From Prosthecobacter debontii (lineage in GTDB: Bacteria > Verrucomicrobiota > Verrucomicrobiia > Chthoniobacterales > Chthoniobacteraceae), in contig CAMDQC010000007.1 in NCBI GenBank assembly GCA_945905735.1, positions 1 to 64,000 of the forward strand: a DNA stretch of 64,000 nt, read 5' to 3'. Made by a program: the position numbers and the translations under genes. The notes beneath the pieces are model-generated. The model was not told the origin of the DNA. It saw only the letters and a list, made by a program, of their open reading frames with translations, and ran no database searches. Below are positions 1-8,656 of this stretch, piece after piece; the stretch's first letter is position 1; each line of letters begins with the position of its first letter.

Positions 1-499
1 CGTGACTGATACAGAGCGGCAACGAAACCAACGCATTTACACCGACTACCAGCACAACCGTAATCCGTTCATCGACCACCCGGAATACGCTGAGATGGTT
101 TTTAATGGCACCACACCGGCGCAGGCATGGAAGAACATCCGCTTTTCATCCATCGAACTTGGAAATCCTTTGCAGAGCGGTGACCTGGCTGATCCCGATG
201 GCGACCAACAAGTGAATCTCTTGGAATACGCCTTCAATCGTAATCCAAAGAAGGCTGACACGTCTCCCGCAGTGACATCGAGTTTCGCCGGCAATTACGT
301 CTATCTGTCCTTCCCGAAAAACAGGAACGCAACGGACGTGGTGATTTCGTGCGAAAGCTCCGGAAACCTTCAATCTTGGGATCCTGTTGCGTCGGACATT
401 GTCAGCTCTACGGTCACTGATTTCGAAACTGAACAAGTCACACTTCGCTTCCCCTCGACCACATTCCCGTTTTTCGTGAGACTTAAAGTGGTGAGGTAA
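1..499 (+). CDS. Endonuclease I family nuclease, C-terminal part (5' end outside window)
   Basis: The reading frame is open from the window edge, so the true start lies upstream. The first 35 residues carry the C-terminal signature of the endonuclease I / extracellular ribonuclease family: an R-N-x-R-I-Y-x-D-Y-Q stretch followed by NRNPFIDHPEY. Members are usually exported, metal-dependent nucleases that degrade DNA or RNA non-specifically. The remaining roughly 110 residues contain a GD-x-ADPDGD-x-x-x-LLEYAF segment and a beta-rich tail. This arrangement is common at the end of secreted Verrucomicrobiota proteins and probably serves sorting or anchoring. The catalytic histidine region is not in the window, so activity cannot be judged. 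The gene ends about 40 bases before a damaged yifB-type gene. Confidence 0.75.
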   Translation, partial: VTDTERQRNQRIYTDYQHNRNPFIDHPEYAEMVFNGTTPAQAWKNIRFSSIELGNPLQSGDLADPDGDQQVNLLEYAFNRNPKKADTSPAVTSSFAGNYVYLSFPKNRNATDVVISCESSGNLQSWDPVASDIVSSTVTDFETEQVTLRFPSTTFPFFVRLKVVR

Positions 500-540
500 A
501 AACAGCACTGGCGCCCGTGCGGCTCATGATGCAAAGCTGA

Positions 541-1485
541 AAGCGCACGGCTGGCAAGCGACTCAAAATAAGGCGGTTACGAATTGGCACTAAATTACAC
601 GCTATTCTCATCATCGGCCCGCCGGGGAGCGGCAAAAGTATGCTAAGCAAGCGCGTGCCGACGGTGCTGCCGCCGATGACGATGGAGGAGGCGATCGAGG
701 CGACCAAGATTCACAGTATTTGCGGGCTGTTGCAGGAAAAAGCGTTCGTCGCGACACGCCCATTTCGCGCGCCGCATCATACGGTGAGCGATGTCGGGCT
801 GCTCGGCGGCGGGGTGAGTCCCTCGCCCGGCGAAATCAGCATCGCGCACCACGGTGTGCTCTTTCTGGATGAGCTGCCGGAGTTCAAAAGGACGACGCTG
901 GAAGTGCTCCGGCACCCGCTGGAGGACGGGCGCGTGACCGTCACTCGCGCAGCGGGGACGGTGACCTTCCCCGCCGAGTTCATGCTCGTCGCAGCGATGA
1001 ACCCGTGCCCGTGCGGCTTCTTCGGCGACCCAAAGCGCAAGTGCCGCTGCGCGCCACAGCAGGTGGAGCGTTACCGCGAGCGCATCTCGGGCCCGCTGCT
1101 GGATCGCATTGATCTCCACGTCGAGGCTCCGGCGGTTTCTTTCGACGATCTGCGCAGCGATGAAACCGGCGAACCGAGCGCGGCAATCCGCGAGCGCGTC
1201 TTCGCCTGCCGGAAGGTGCAGCAAAAGCGGTTTGGCCCCGGAAAAGTCCGTGTGAATGCGCGCATGTCGTCGCAGCAATTCCGCAAGTATTGCACGCTAG
1301 ACAGCGACGGCGAAGGGATGCTGCGAATGGCGATGGAGCAGCTCAATTTCAGCGCCCGAGCCCACGACCGAATCCTCAAAGTAGCCCGCACCATCGCCGA
1401 CCTCGGCGGCAGCGAAGCCATCGGCGGCGAGCATGTAAGCGAGGCAATCCAATACCGCACCCTCGACCGAAAGCTCTGGGCGTAA
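541..1485 (+). pseudogene. 5'-truncated YifB/ComM-type Mg-chelatase-like AAA ATPase
   Basis: The frame after the stop at 538-540 encodes the ATPase part of a YifB/ComM family protein. The Walker A motif GPPGSGKS is at 616-639, Walker B (LFLDELPEF) follows, then the MNPCPCG cysteine motif and the Mg_chelatase C-terminal domain ending in YRTLDRKLW. Family members are about 500 residues and begin with a Lon-like domain of roughly 200 residues, which is absent here. Between the stop at 538 and Walker A there is no ATG, GTG or TTG in frame. The first ATG (640) lies just after Walker A, so no normal start would include the nucleotide-binding loop. I read this as a gene that lost its 5' third by deletion or recombination. 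ComM promotes branch migration during natural transformation in other bacteria. Confidence 0.75.
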
Positions 1486-1557
1486 GTCGCGTAGTAATCT
1501 CCTTTCTCCACCGTTGCACTCGCGGAAAGGGCCGCTACAGTCGCGACCACATTTTTC

Positions 1558-2451
1558 ATGAAATCATTCGTCTCTGTGTTGTTGGCTTTGGCTTTGAGCG
1601 CGACGGCTTTAGTCGCACAAACTCCTGCGGGCGCTCCCCCAAAGGCTACCGAACCGCCCGCTTCGGCTGCGCCGGGGAAGGAACTGGCCGTTACCCGTAT
1701 CAATGGCCCTGGCCCTGCGGGTAAAGCGGGCGCTCCTGCTACAAAGGCGGGCTATGTCCCCGAAGAAAAGGAAGCGATGAATCTTTGGAAGATCGTCTCC
1801 GAAGGCGGCTGGGTCATGATTCCGCTGGCGCTCATGAGCTTTCTCACGGTGATGCTGGTGCTCATCTTCCTACTCACTTTGCGTCGCTCGGCGATCATGA
1901 CTTCGCACTATATGAACACGGCGGATGTGCTCTTGAAGAAGCGCGATTATCTCGGGCTACTGGCAATCTCCAGCCGACACGGTGAGGCGGTCGCGGGAGT
2001 CGTGCAGCGGACGCTGGACTTCGCGACGAAGAACCCCGGCGCGAGTTTCGATGTGGTGAAGGAAGTCGCGCAGAGCGAGGGCAACGCGCAGGCGTCGGCG
2101 CTCCAGCATAAGGTGACGTATCTCTCGGACATCGGGGCGATTTCGCCGATGGTGGGGCTCTTCGGGACGGTGCTGGGGATGATCAAAAGTTTTGGCAGTC
2201 TGGGCAGCGGGGCGGTGTCGCAGAACAGGGATTGGGCGATGGCCAACGGTGTCTCCGAGGCGCTCATCGCTACGGCGGGCGGCCTCATTATCGGTATCAC
2301 GGCGTTCGCGTTTTACGCTTACTTCCGCAATAAAGTGCAGCGGTTGATTTCGGATTTGGAGGTCGCGAGTTCGCACGTCATCGGCCTCATCGCGCTGAAC
2401 TATAATAAGAAGCGCGAGCCCTCCCGCGCGGCGATGGATGATGAATTTTAG
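1558..2451 (+). CDS. exbB: MotA/TolQ/ExbB proton channel family protein
   Basis: A 297-residue inner-membrane subunit of an ExbB/TolQ-type proton-driven motor. Residues 1-20 form a signal-like hydrophobic segment, followed by an Ala/Pro-rich linker of about 55 residues. Three membrane segments follow, near residues 80-106, 180-205 and 230-252. The conserved core has the usual DIGAISPMVGLFGTVLGMI and a GGLIIGITAFAFY helix. ExbB pentamers with ExbD dimers convert proton flow into motion transmitted across the periplasm. The gene is 6 bases upstream of exbD and leads an apparent exbB-exbD-TPR-comEC transcription unit. No TonB gene is seen, so the energised partner is unknown. An exported N-terminal extension is common for ExbB in this phylum. 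Confidence 0.9.
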   Translation: MKSFVSVLLALALSATALVAQTPAGAPPKATEPPASAAPGKELAVTRINGPGPAGKAGAPATKAGYVPEEKEAMNLWKIVSEGGWVMIPLALMSFLTVMLVLIFLLTLRRSAIMTSHYMNTADVLLKKRDYLGLLAISSRHGEAVAGVVQRTLDFATKNPGASFDVVKEVAQSEGNAQASALQHKVTYLSDIGAISPMVGLFGTVLGMIKSFGSLGSGAVSQNRDWAMANGVSEALIATAGGLIIGITAFAFYAYFRNKVQRLISDLEVASSHVIGLIALNYNKKREPSRAAMDDEF

Positions 2452-2457
2452 TCAGCC

Positions 2458-2871
2458 ATGAAGTTTCGCACTCGCTCCGAGCCGCATGTGGTCGGCTTTC
2501 AGATTGCCCCGATGGTGGACGTGCTCCTCGTCTTGTTGTGCTTCTTCATTTTGACGTGGAATTTTGCCCGCAAAGAAATGGAGCTGGATGTGAAAGTGCC
2601 CGCCGCCACAAATGGCCGCGAGCCTTCGCTGGAGGTGAACCAGAGCGTCGTGAACATCAAGGCCGACGGCCAGGTGGTGATGAGTGCGAAGCCGATCAGT
2701 TACGATGATTTCCAAACGAGGATGCAGGACGCCGCGCGCTCGAACCCAGACTACTCCATCATCATTCGTGGGGACAAAGCGACGCCGTATGAGTTCATCG
2801 CGAAGGTGCTCGATATTTGTAATGGAGCGGGCATTTGGAACATCGCGTTGCCAGTCTCCAAACCCGAATGA
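2458..2871 (+). CDS. exbD: ExbD/TolR family biopolymer transport protein
   Basis: A 137-residue protein with a short cytoplasmic head, one membrane helix (near residues 18-38, starting APMVDVLLVLLCFFIL) and a periplasmic domain. The Asp in PMVDVLLVLL corresponds to the essential protonatable residue of ExbD/TolR. The periplasmic part contains the typical VNIKADGQVV and SIIIRGDKATPYEFIAKVLDIC sequence elements. It partners with the ExbB encoded just upstream. Its TGA stop overlaps the ATG of the following TPR gene (ATGA), which implies translational coupling. Confidence 0.92.
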   Translation: MKFRTRSEPHVVGFQIAPMVDVLLVLLCFFILTWNFARKEMELDVKVPAATNGREPSLEVNQSVVNIKADGQVVMSAKPISYDDFQTRMQDAARSNPDYSIIIRGDKATPYEFIAKVLDICNGAGIWNIALPVSKPE

Positions 2872-5411
2872 AACGCAGGCTCATCGCCACATGGCTCGCG
2901 GCACTGAGCGTGGGAGATTTTGCGACGCACGCGCAGGAAGGTGTGCTGAAGCCGTTCCGCCCAGAAGGGGCTCCGCAGCCCGCCAGCGAAATCCCAAAAG
3001 GCATCCCGACAAAGCCTGCGAAGCCCATCGGCGATAGCGCAGAGGAAGTGCCGAAAGGCGTCCCCATCAAACGTCCGCCAGTCGTTCCCGCTCCGGTGCC
3101 AGCGACTCGGCCCATGACGACGCCGGAGCCCGAGGGCGACATCGTCATCCGTCCGGGCGGCACCCCGACTTCGCCCGACCAAGTGCAGCTTCAATACGCG
3201 GACGGATTTTTCGCCCGGAAGATGTACCAAGACGCGACGCAGGAGTATCAGCGTTACTTGGATCAATTCCCCCGCACCGCCGCTGCCGACCGGCAAGCTG
3301 CCTACTACCGTCTCGCCGAGTCCTACCGCAACACCGGCTCCCTCAACAATGCCAAGTCAAACTACGAGACGTTGCTGAGCTCTTACCCCGACGGCGAATT
3401 CGTCGGCTACGCGGCCTATCGGCTGGGCACCATTCTTTACGAGGAAAAGGACTACCGTAGCGCGCTGCCCGTTTATCGCCGTGCCTCCGTGCGCCTTCGT
3501 CAGCCTACGCTCATCGTGGCGTCGAAGTTTTTCGTAGGTCGCTGCCTGGAAGCGACAGGGCAGAAAACCGAAGCCCGCGCGGCTTACGAAGATGTCTCCG
3601 GCATCGCTGTCGGCAACCCCTACCAAGACGCCAGCCGCCTCTCCGTGGCGCGGCTTCTCGCTGAGGGCACTCGAAAGGACGATGCGCTGAAATGGCTGCT
3701 CCCACTCGCCGCCGAGACGACGAACCCGCAGATCAAAGCCGAGGCCACAGCCCGTGCGGGCCTGCTCCAGCTCGACCTCAGCAGATTCGCAGAGGCCGAA
3801 CTCACCATCACCGCCGCCCTCACACTTCCGGAAACCGGAGCGTGGAAGGACGACCTCAGCGTCGCGCTCTACCAGCTCCTTTACGAAAAGAAGGACTACA
3901 AGGGGGCCATCGCAAAATTTGAGACCGACGGCCAGACGCTTAAGCTCGAAAACCGACTGCGCGTCCTTGTGTTCGTGGGCCGCTCCCACAGTGAACTCGG
4001 GCAAAAGCAAGAGTCGCTGAAAATCTACGAGCAGATCATCACCGACTTCCCCGCGACCACGCAAAGCCGGGACGCCGCCTACGCTCGGCTGATCATCCTT
4101 TTTGAAGCCGACGACCAGCGACTACTCGACGAGGTAAACAGATTCCTTACCGAAAACCCCGCCGCCCCACAGGTGGAAAACGTCTCGCTGATGAAGGCCG
4201 AAGTGCTGTTCACAAAAGGCGACTACGCAAATGCGGCACCCATTTACCAAGTGCTCGTCGAAAAGGGAAAGAAGCTCGCGCCCGCCATGCTCGGCGAGTG
4301 CCTCTATCGTCTCGGCGTCTCTCGCTCCCGCCTCGAGGAATACGACAAAGCGGACATCGTATTCACGCGCTTTCTTAAAGAGTTTCCCACCCACGCAAAA
4401 GTCCCCACTGCCCTCGCCGAGCGCGGAGATGCACGCAAGCAGCTCAAGCAATACAGCGCCGCGCAGAAAGACTTCGAGGAACTCACGAAGAAGCATCCCA
4501 AGGCGAAAGAGCGCGAATTTGGCCTAGAGAACCTCGCGCTCATCTACAGCCAACTCGGCGACAATGCCAAGATGGCCGAAGCCTTTGAAATCCTCCTGCG
4601 CGACTTCCCGGAGACTCCCGCCAAAGCGAAGGCGAGCCACTGGATCGGGCAGGCGGCGATGGAGGCGAAGGACTACAAGAAGGCCATCGTTTTCTTCCGC
4701 ATATCCCGCGAAGCCGACGCGAAACTCTACTTTGACCGCGACACCCTGGCAGCCATCATCTGCGCCTACAATCTCGACGACTACACGACTGTGGAGGTGG
4801 AAATCGCCACTTACAAAAAGGCCGAAGGAAAGACCGACATCCCGACGGAAATCGTCCGTGGCCTCGCGCAGAACCACTACAAGAGCGGCGCATACGGCAA
4901 GGTCGAGGAATACATCCCGGCGATTATCTTGAAGAAAGAAGCCACGCCCGACGACTTCCTCATCCTCGCTCGGGCGCGTGTGAAACTCGGCAAATTCAAA
5001 GACGCCGTGGACAGCTACAACAGCTTCCTCTCGCTCGTGAAAGACCCCGTGCCGCGTGCTGGTGGCCTGCTCGAAAAATGCGACGCGCAAATCAAAGGCG
5101 GACTGCTCGACGACGCGCGGAAGACTGCCGACGAAGGTCTGTCGTTTGCACCCGAGGGCAAGGCCAACGGCGAGTTCCGACTGCGGGCTGGCGAAGTCGA
5201 ATATGCGCGGAAGAACTACCTCGCTGCGATGAAGGTCTTCGAGGGGCTCATCGCTACGCTTCCTGACGATGAAGACGTGACGCCGCGCGCCATCGAACGC
5301 GCCGTGGAGTGCCACAAATTTCTCAGTAACGACGCCGAGGTGAAACGCCTCGAAAACCTCCTGCGGAGCCGGTTCCCCGAGTATCTGCAAAAGAAAAACA
5401 AGGCGCGCTAA
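2868..5411 (+). CDS. Large exported tetratricopeptide-repeat protein
   Basis: An 847-residue protein. I chose the ATG at 2868 because it overlaps the exbD stop as ATGA and opens a signal peptide (MKRRLIATWLAALSVGDFATHAQ). The upstream in-frame ATG at 2835 would sit inside exbD. After a Pro-rich spacer (residues 25-100) the rest is a long series of TPR-like helical pairs, for example YADGFFARKMYQDATQEYQRYL and ARARVKLGKFKDAVDSYNSF. Position behind exbB-exbD suggests a periplasmic scaffold that couples the ExbBD motor to an outer-membrane or cell-wall partner, similar in idea to CpoB/YbgF in Tol-Pal systems or to TPR partners in gliding motors. That role is inference. Confidence 0.85.
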   Translation: MKRRLIATWLAALSVGDFATHAQEGVLKPFRPEGAPQPASEIPKGIPTKPAKPIGDSAEEVPKGVPIKRPPVVPAPVPATRPMTTPEPEGDIVIRPGGTPTSPDQVQLQYADGFFARKMYQDATQEYQRYLDQFPRTAAADRQAAYYRLAESYRNTGSLNNAKSNYETLLSSYPDGEFVGYAAYRLGTILYEEKDYRSALPVYRRASVRLRQPTLIVASKFFVGRCLEATGQKTEARAAYEDVSGIAVGNPYQDASRLSVARLLAEGTRKDDALKWLLPLAAETTNPQIKAEATARAGLLQLDLSRFAEAELTITAALTLPETGAWKDDLSVALYQLLYEKKDYKGAIAKFETDGQTLKLENRLRVLVFVGRSHSELGQKQESLKIYEQIITDFPATTQSRDAAYARLIILFEADDQRLLDEVNRFLTENPAAPQVENVSLMKAEVLFTKGDYANAAPIYQVLVEKGKKLAPAMLGECLYRLGVSRSRLEEYDKADIVFTRFLKEFPTHAKVPTALAERGDARKQLKQYSAAQKDFEELTKKHPKAKEREFGLENLALIYSQLGDNAKMAEAFEILLRDFPETPAKAKASHWIGQAAMEAKDYKKAIVFFRISREADAKLYFDRDTLAAIICAYNLDDYTTVEVEIATYKKAEGKTDIPTEIVRGLAQNHYKSGAYGKVEEYIPAIILKKEATPDDFLILARARVKLGKFKDAVDSYNSFLSLVKDPVPRAGGLLEKCDAQIKGGLLDDARKTADEGLSFAPEGKANGEFRLRAGEVEYARKNYLAAMKVFEGLIATLPDDEDVTPRAIERAVECHKFLSNDAEVKRLENLLRSRFPEYLQKKNKAR

Positions 5412-5429
5412 AACGCCCCTGCACCTCCC

Positions 5430-7718
5430 ATGACGCTACGCCCGCGACTTCCATTTGCCGGGCTCGTCGTCGGCGCTATTACGGGGATTCTCACGGCGGA
5501 TTTCTGGCCGCATCCCTCGTCGTGGGCTCTTTCACTCACCGCCGTGCTCGGGCTCGCCGCGTTCTTTCGCCCGCGAGCGTGGTTAGCGATTCTCTTTGTC
5601 GCTGCGGGGTTCAATTTTCTCCACACCCTCCGCTTCCTCGAAAGCCCCGCGCACTTGCTGGCGAAGGAGTTCGCCGCCAGCCAAACCATAGACGCCGAAG
5701 GCATCGTGTGGGATGAGCCGCGCACGATGTCGGACGGTGATTCGTCATTCCTCCTCCGCGCCACCGTCCTCAGCGAGCCTCCGCGCGATGCGGGTTTTAT
5801 TCGAGTTCGCAGCGTCGGCGAATCGCCCGAGTGCGGCGACCGCGTGCGCATTCGCGGCCTCGCCCGTCGCCCGCAACCGCCGCGCAACCCTGCGGAGTTC
5901 GACCAAGCCGCATGGAGCGCAAGGCAGGGTGTCGGGCTCGAACTTTTCTGCGACGCGCCGCAGGATTTTGAAATCATCGCCAAGGCCGAGAGCCGCGCCA
6001 TCACACGCGCCGCCGCTCGCGCGCGAGTGTGGATTCGCGCGCAACTCGCTGCGGGCATCGCTGGTTCGCCGGACGAAGTCGCGCTCATCGAGAGCATGGT
6101 GCTCGGGGTGAATGCGGAGACGCCGCCGGAGATGCGCGACCTTTTTCAAAAGACCGGCACTCTGCACCTGCTCGCCGTGAGCGGGCTGAATGTCGCCATG
6201 CTCGCGGGCATCGTGCTGCGACTGCTCAAAACGTTCCGCTTCAGCCGGACTGTTGCAGTCTTCCTCACGATCCTTTGCCTTGCAGGCTACGCGCTCATCA
6301 CCGGCCTCAGCCCGAGCTGCACGCGCGCGACGATTATGGGCGCGTTCCTCCTCGTAGCGCCGTGCTTCGACCGCAGCGCCAATGCCGTGAATAGCCTTGC
6401 CGGCGCTGCATTCGCGCTGCTGGCGTGGGATACGAACCAGCTCTTCTCCGTTGGCTTTCAGCTCTCGTTCGTCATCGTATTCGTGATCTTCATCCTCGCT
6501 CGGCGCGTGCAGGATCGTGTCGTGCCGTGGGCAAATCCCGACGACTTTATCCCGCGAGAACTCTGGAGCCCGGTGCAGCGTTTTCGCGTGTGGGTGTGGC
6601 GAGCATTTGCCGCCGCTGTGGGCGTGACCGTGGCTGCTTGGCTCGGCTCGCTCCTGTTCATGGCGGGCTATTTTCACCTCATCTCGCCCGCGTCCATCGT
6701 CGCGAACTTCTTCGCCGTGCTGCTCGCGTTTTTCGTTCTCGCGCTCGGGCTTGCGTCCATCCTCTCGGCGTTCGCTCCGCCGGTTGCCGTCCTCTTTAAC
6801 CACGCGAACATCCTCTGCGCGGGCGTCCTCCTGCAAGTCGTCGCGGCTTTTGCGAAAATCCCGTTTGGCTTCGTGTACGTGGAGCTCCCGCGCCGTGGGC
6901 CTGCTCCCGCGTGCGAGATCACCGTGCTCGATATGGATGAAGGGGCCGCCGCTCACATCCGCTCAGCGCGCTCGGATTGGCTCATAGACACCGGCCACCT
7001 CCGCGACTACCCACGCACGCTCGTCCCGTATCTCCGCTCGCGCGGGATCAACCGTCTCGACTCCCTCGTGCTCACCCACGGCGATGCTGCCCACATCGGC
7101 GGCGCGAGTCCGCTGATGCGAGAATTCCCTCCTCGCAACTGGATCGAAGGCCACGCCACCGACCGCTCTCCCACACGCCGCGCGCTCCATGCCGAACTCG
7201 CAGAGTGCCAAATGGAACGCACGCTCTGGGCCGCTGGCGACTCGCAAAACATCTCCGCCGAAACACAAATTCACGTCGTTTTCCCCCCACCAGGAATCAA
7301 CCGCTCTGTCGCCGATGATAAGGCGCTCGTCCTCCTCATCACCGTCGCTGGACGCCGCGTGCTGCTCATGTCCGACGCCGGATTTTACACCGAGCAATGG
7401 CTCCTCGAACACGAGCCCACGCTGCACGCCGACATCCTCGTGAAAGGATGGCACGACCGCGAAAAGCCCGGCGACACCGACTTCATCGCCCACATCGCCC
7501 CAAAGCTCGTCATCGCCGGAAAGCCGCGCTACGGAACGCGCCCCGAGGCGCTCGCACCGTGGGCCGCATCGCTCGCGGAGAAAAACATCGCCGTTTTCCA
7601 ACAGCCTAAAACCGGGGCCATCCGCATCCGAATCCGCCAAGACGGCACAGTGGAAGCCACCGCAAACCTTCCCGGAACTCCGGCATTTTTCATCCAACCC
7701 GCGCGCCCTGTGCGGTAA
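5430..7718 (+). CDS. comEC: ComEC/Rec2 family DNA-uptake channel with degenerate C-terminal metallo-beta-lactamase-like domain
   Basis: A 762-residue polytopic protein in the order expected for ComEC: N-terminal hydrophobic segments and an OB-like DUF4131 region (residues 1-190), the Competence transmembrane domain with the family signature HLLAVSGLNVAML and LSPSCTRATIM (about 240-460), and a C-terminal metallo-beta-lactamase-like domain (about 500-750). ComEC carries single-stranded DNA across the inner membrane during natural transformation. The metal motif, normally H-x-D-x-D-H, here reads H550-G-D552-A-A554-H555, so one Asp is Ala. The usual HHGS motif further on is replaced by GWHDREKPG. 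The nuclease-like domain is therefore probably inactive. The gene starts 18 bases after the TPR gene. Confidence 0.9.
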   Translation: MTLRPRLPFAGLVVGAITGILTADFWPHPSSWALSLTAVLGLAAFFRPRAWLAILFVAAGFNFLHTLRFLESPAHLLAKEFAASQTIDAEGIVWDEPRTMSDGDSSFLLRATVLSEPPRDAGFIRVRSVGESPECGDRVRIRGLARRPQPPRNPAEFDQAAWSARQGVGLELFCDAPQDFEIIAKAESRAITRAAARARVWIRAQLAAGIAGSPDEVALIESMVLGVNAETPPEMRDLFQKTGTLHLLAVSGLNVAMLAGIVLRLLKTFRFSRTVAVFLTILCLAGYALITGLSPSCTRATIMGAFLLVAPCFDRSANAVNSLAGAAFALLAWDTNQLFSVGFQLSFVIVFVIFILARRVQDRVVPWANPDDFIPRELWSPVQRFRVWVWRAFAAAVGVTVAAWLGSLLFMAGYFHLISPASIVANFFAVLLAFFVLALGLASILSAFAPPVAVLFNHANILCAGVLLQVVAAFAKIPFGFVYVELPRRGPAPACEITVLDMDEGAAAHIRSARSDWLIDTGHLRDYPRTLVPYLRSRGINRLDSLVLTHGDAAHIGGASPLMREFPPRNWIEGHATDRSPTRRALHAELAECQMERTLWAAGDSQNISAETQIHVVFPPPGINRSVADDKALVLLITVAGRRVLLMSDAGFYTEQWLLEHEPTLHADILVKGWHDREKPGDTDFIAHIAPKLVIAGKPRYGTRPEALAPWAASLAEKNIAVFQQPKTGAIRIRIRQDGTVEATANLPGTPAFFIQPARPVR

Positions 7719-7755
7719 GGGCCACGGTCTCCCGTCTGTAGAGCGAGGTGAGCCA

Positions 7756-8634
7756 TTACAGATTCCCAAAGACCACTTCCGTGAGCTCAGGGAACTGAAA
7801 CCCAAAGCCTTCCGCCGTGGCGACTGCGGGGAGGACTCGGCGGGAGAGGAGCAGCTCGTCGGCGAACTCTCGTAGCACGAGCCGGAGCGCAACGGCGGGG
7901 GCGCGGAAAAACGCGGGGCGGCGGAGGCTGCGGGCGAATGTTTTGGTGAAGTCGGCGTTGCGGATGGGCCACGGGGCGGTGACGTTCAGCGGGCCGCGAA
8001 TGTCGAGATTGCGCGCGGCGAAGAGGAGCAGGGAGACGGCGTCCTCAATGTGAATCCACGACATCCATTGCTGCCCGTCGCCGACCGGGCCTCCGAGGCC
8101 GAGCTTGAAAATCAAACGCATCGCACCCAGCGCGCCGCCTTCGCCAAAGACGAGGCCGATGCGGGCGCGGACGACGCGGCAGAGCGGCTCGGCGGCCAGA
8201 ATCTCGGCTTCGTTGTCGGCGCAAACGTCGGCGAGGAAGCCGCTGCCGCGTGGACTTTCTTCGGTGATGTCGCGCTCGCCTTGGTTTCCGTAGTAGCCGA
8301 TGGCGCTGGCGGCGATGAGCACTTCGGGTGGCACTTGGGCGGCGCGGATTCCTTCGACGACGCGCCGCGCTCCGAGGACGCGGCTCTCGTGGATGCGCCG
8401 CTTTTTCGCAGCGGTCCAGAGCCCGGCGACGTTTTCGCCCGCGAGATGGATGATGCCGTCGCAGCCGGAAAAATCGGGCACTTTATCGAGCGAGAAACCG
8501 CGCGTCTCCACGCATCCGCCGACGGCTCGCGAGGGGTCGCGGGTGTAGGCGATGACTTCGATGCCGCTGCGCGTGGCAGCTTGGATGAGGCGTTTGCCGA
8601 CGAAGCCGGTCGCGCCGGTGATGCCGAGTTTCAT
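7756..8634 (-). CDS. TIGR01777-type NAD(P)-dependent epimerase (YfcH-like)
   Basis: A 292-residue short-chain dehydrogenase/reductase of the extended SDR class. The N-terminus has the Rossmann nucleotide motif GATGFVGKRL. GIIHLAGENVAGLWTAAKK and the ASAIGYYGNQGE segment are diagnostic for the TIGR01777/YfcH/SULA family. The C-terminal DUF1731 domain follows, with a GPLNVTAPWP element. Members are widely conserved; the substrate is not established, though a role in cell division (SulA-like) has been proposed for some. It converges on comEC with a 37-base gap that shows no clear terminator. Confidence 0.88.
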   Translation of the reverse strand: MKLGITGATGFVGKRLIQAATRSGIEVIAYTRDPSRAVGGCVETRGFSLDKVPDFSGCDGIIHLAGENVAGLWTAAKKRRIHESRVLGARRVVEGIRAAQVPPEVLIAASAIGYYGNQGERDITEESPRGSGFLADVCADNEAEILAAEPLCRVVRARIGLVFGEGGALGAMRLIFKLGLGGPVGDGQQWMSWIHIEDAVSLLLFAARNLDIRGPLNVTAPWPIRNADFTKTFARSLRRPAFFRAPAVALRLVLREFADELLLSRRVLPAVATAEGFGFQFPELTEVVFGNL

Positions 8635-8656
8635 GCCGCCGTGAGGCGTGGGTTTT

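Noticed and set aside
500-600. Possible attC-like or recombination site between the nuclease gene and truncated yifB
   Set aside because: CGTGCG/CGCACG can pair, but no R'/R'' core boxes of an attC site are recognisable.
5745-6956. 403-codon minus-strand frame opposite comEC
   Set aside because: Arg/Glu/His-rich shadow frame of a GC-rich gene; no conserved features.
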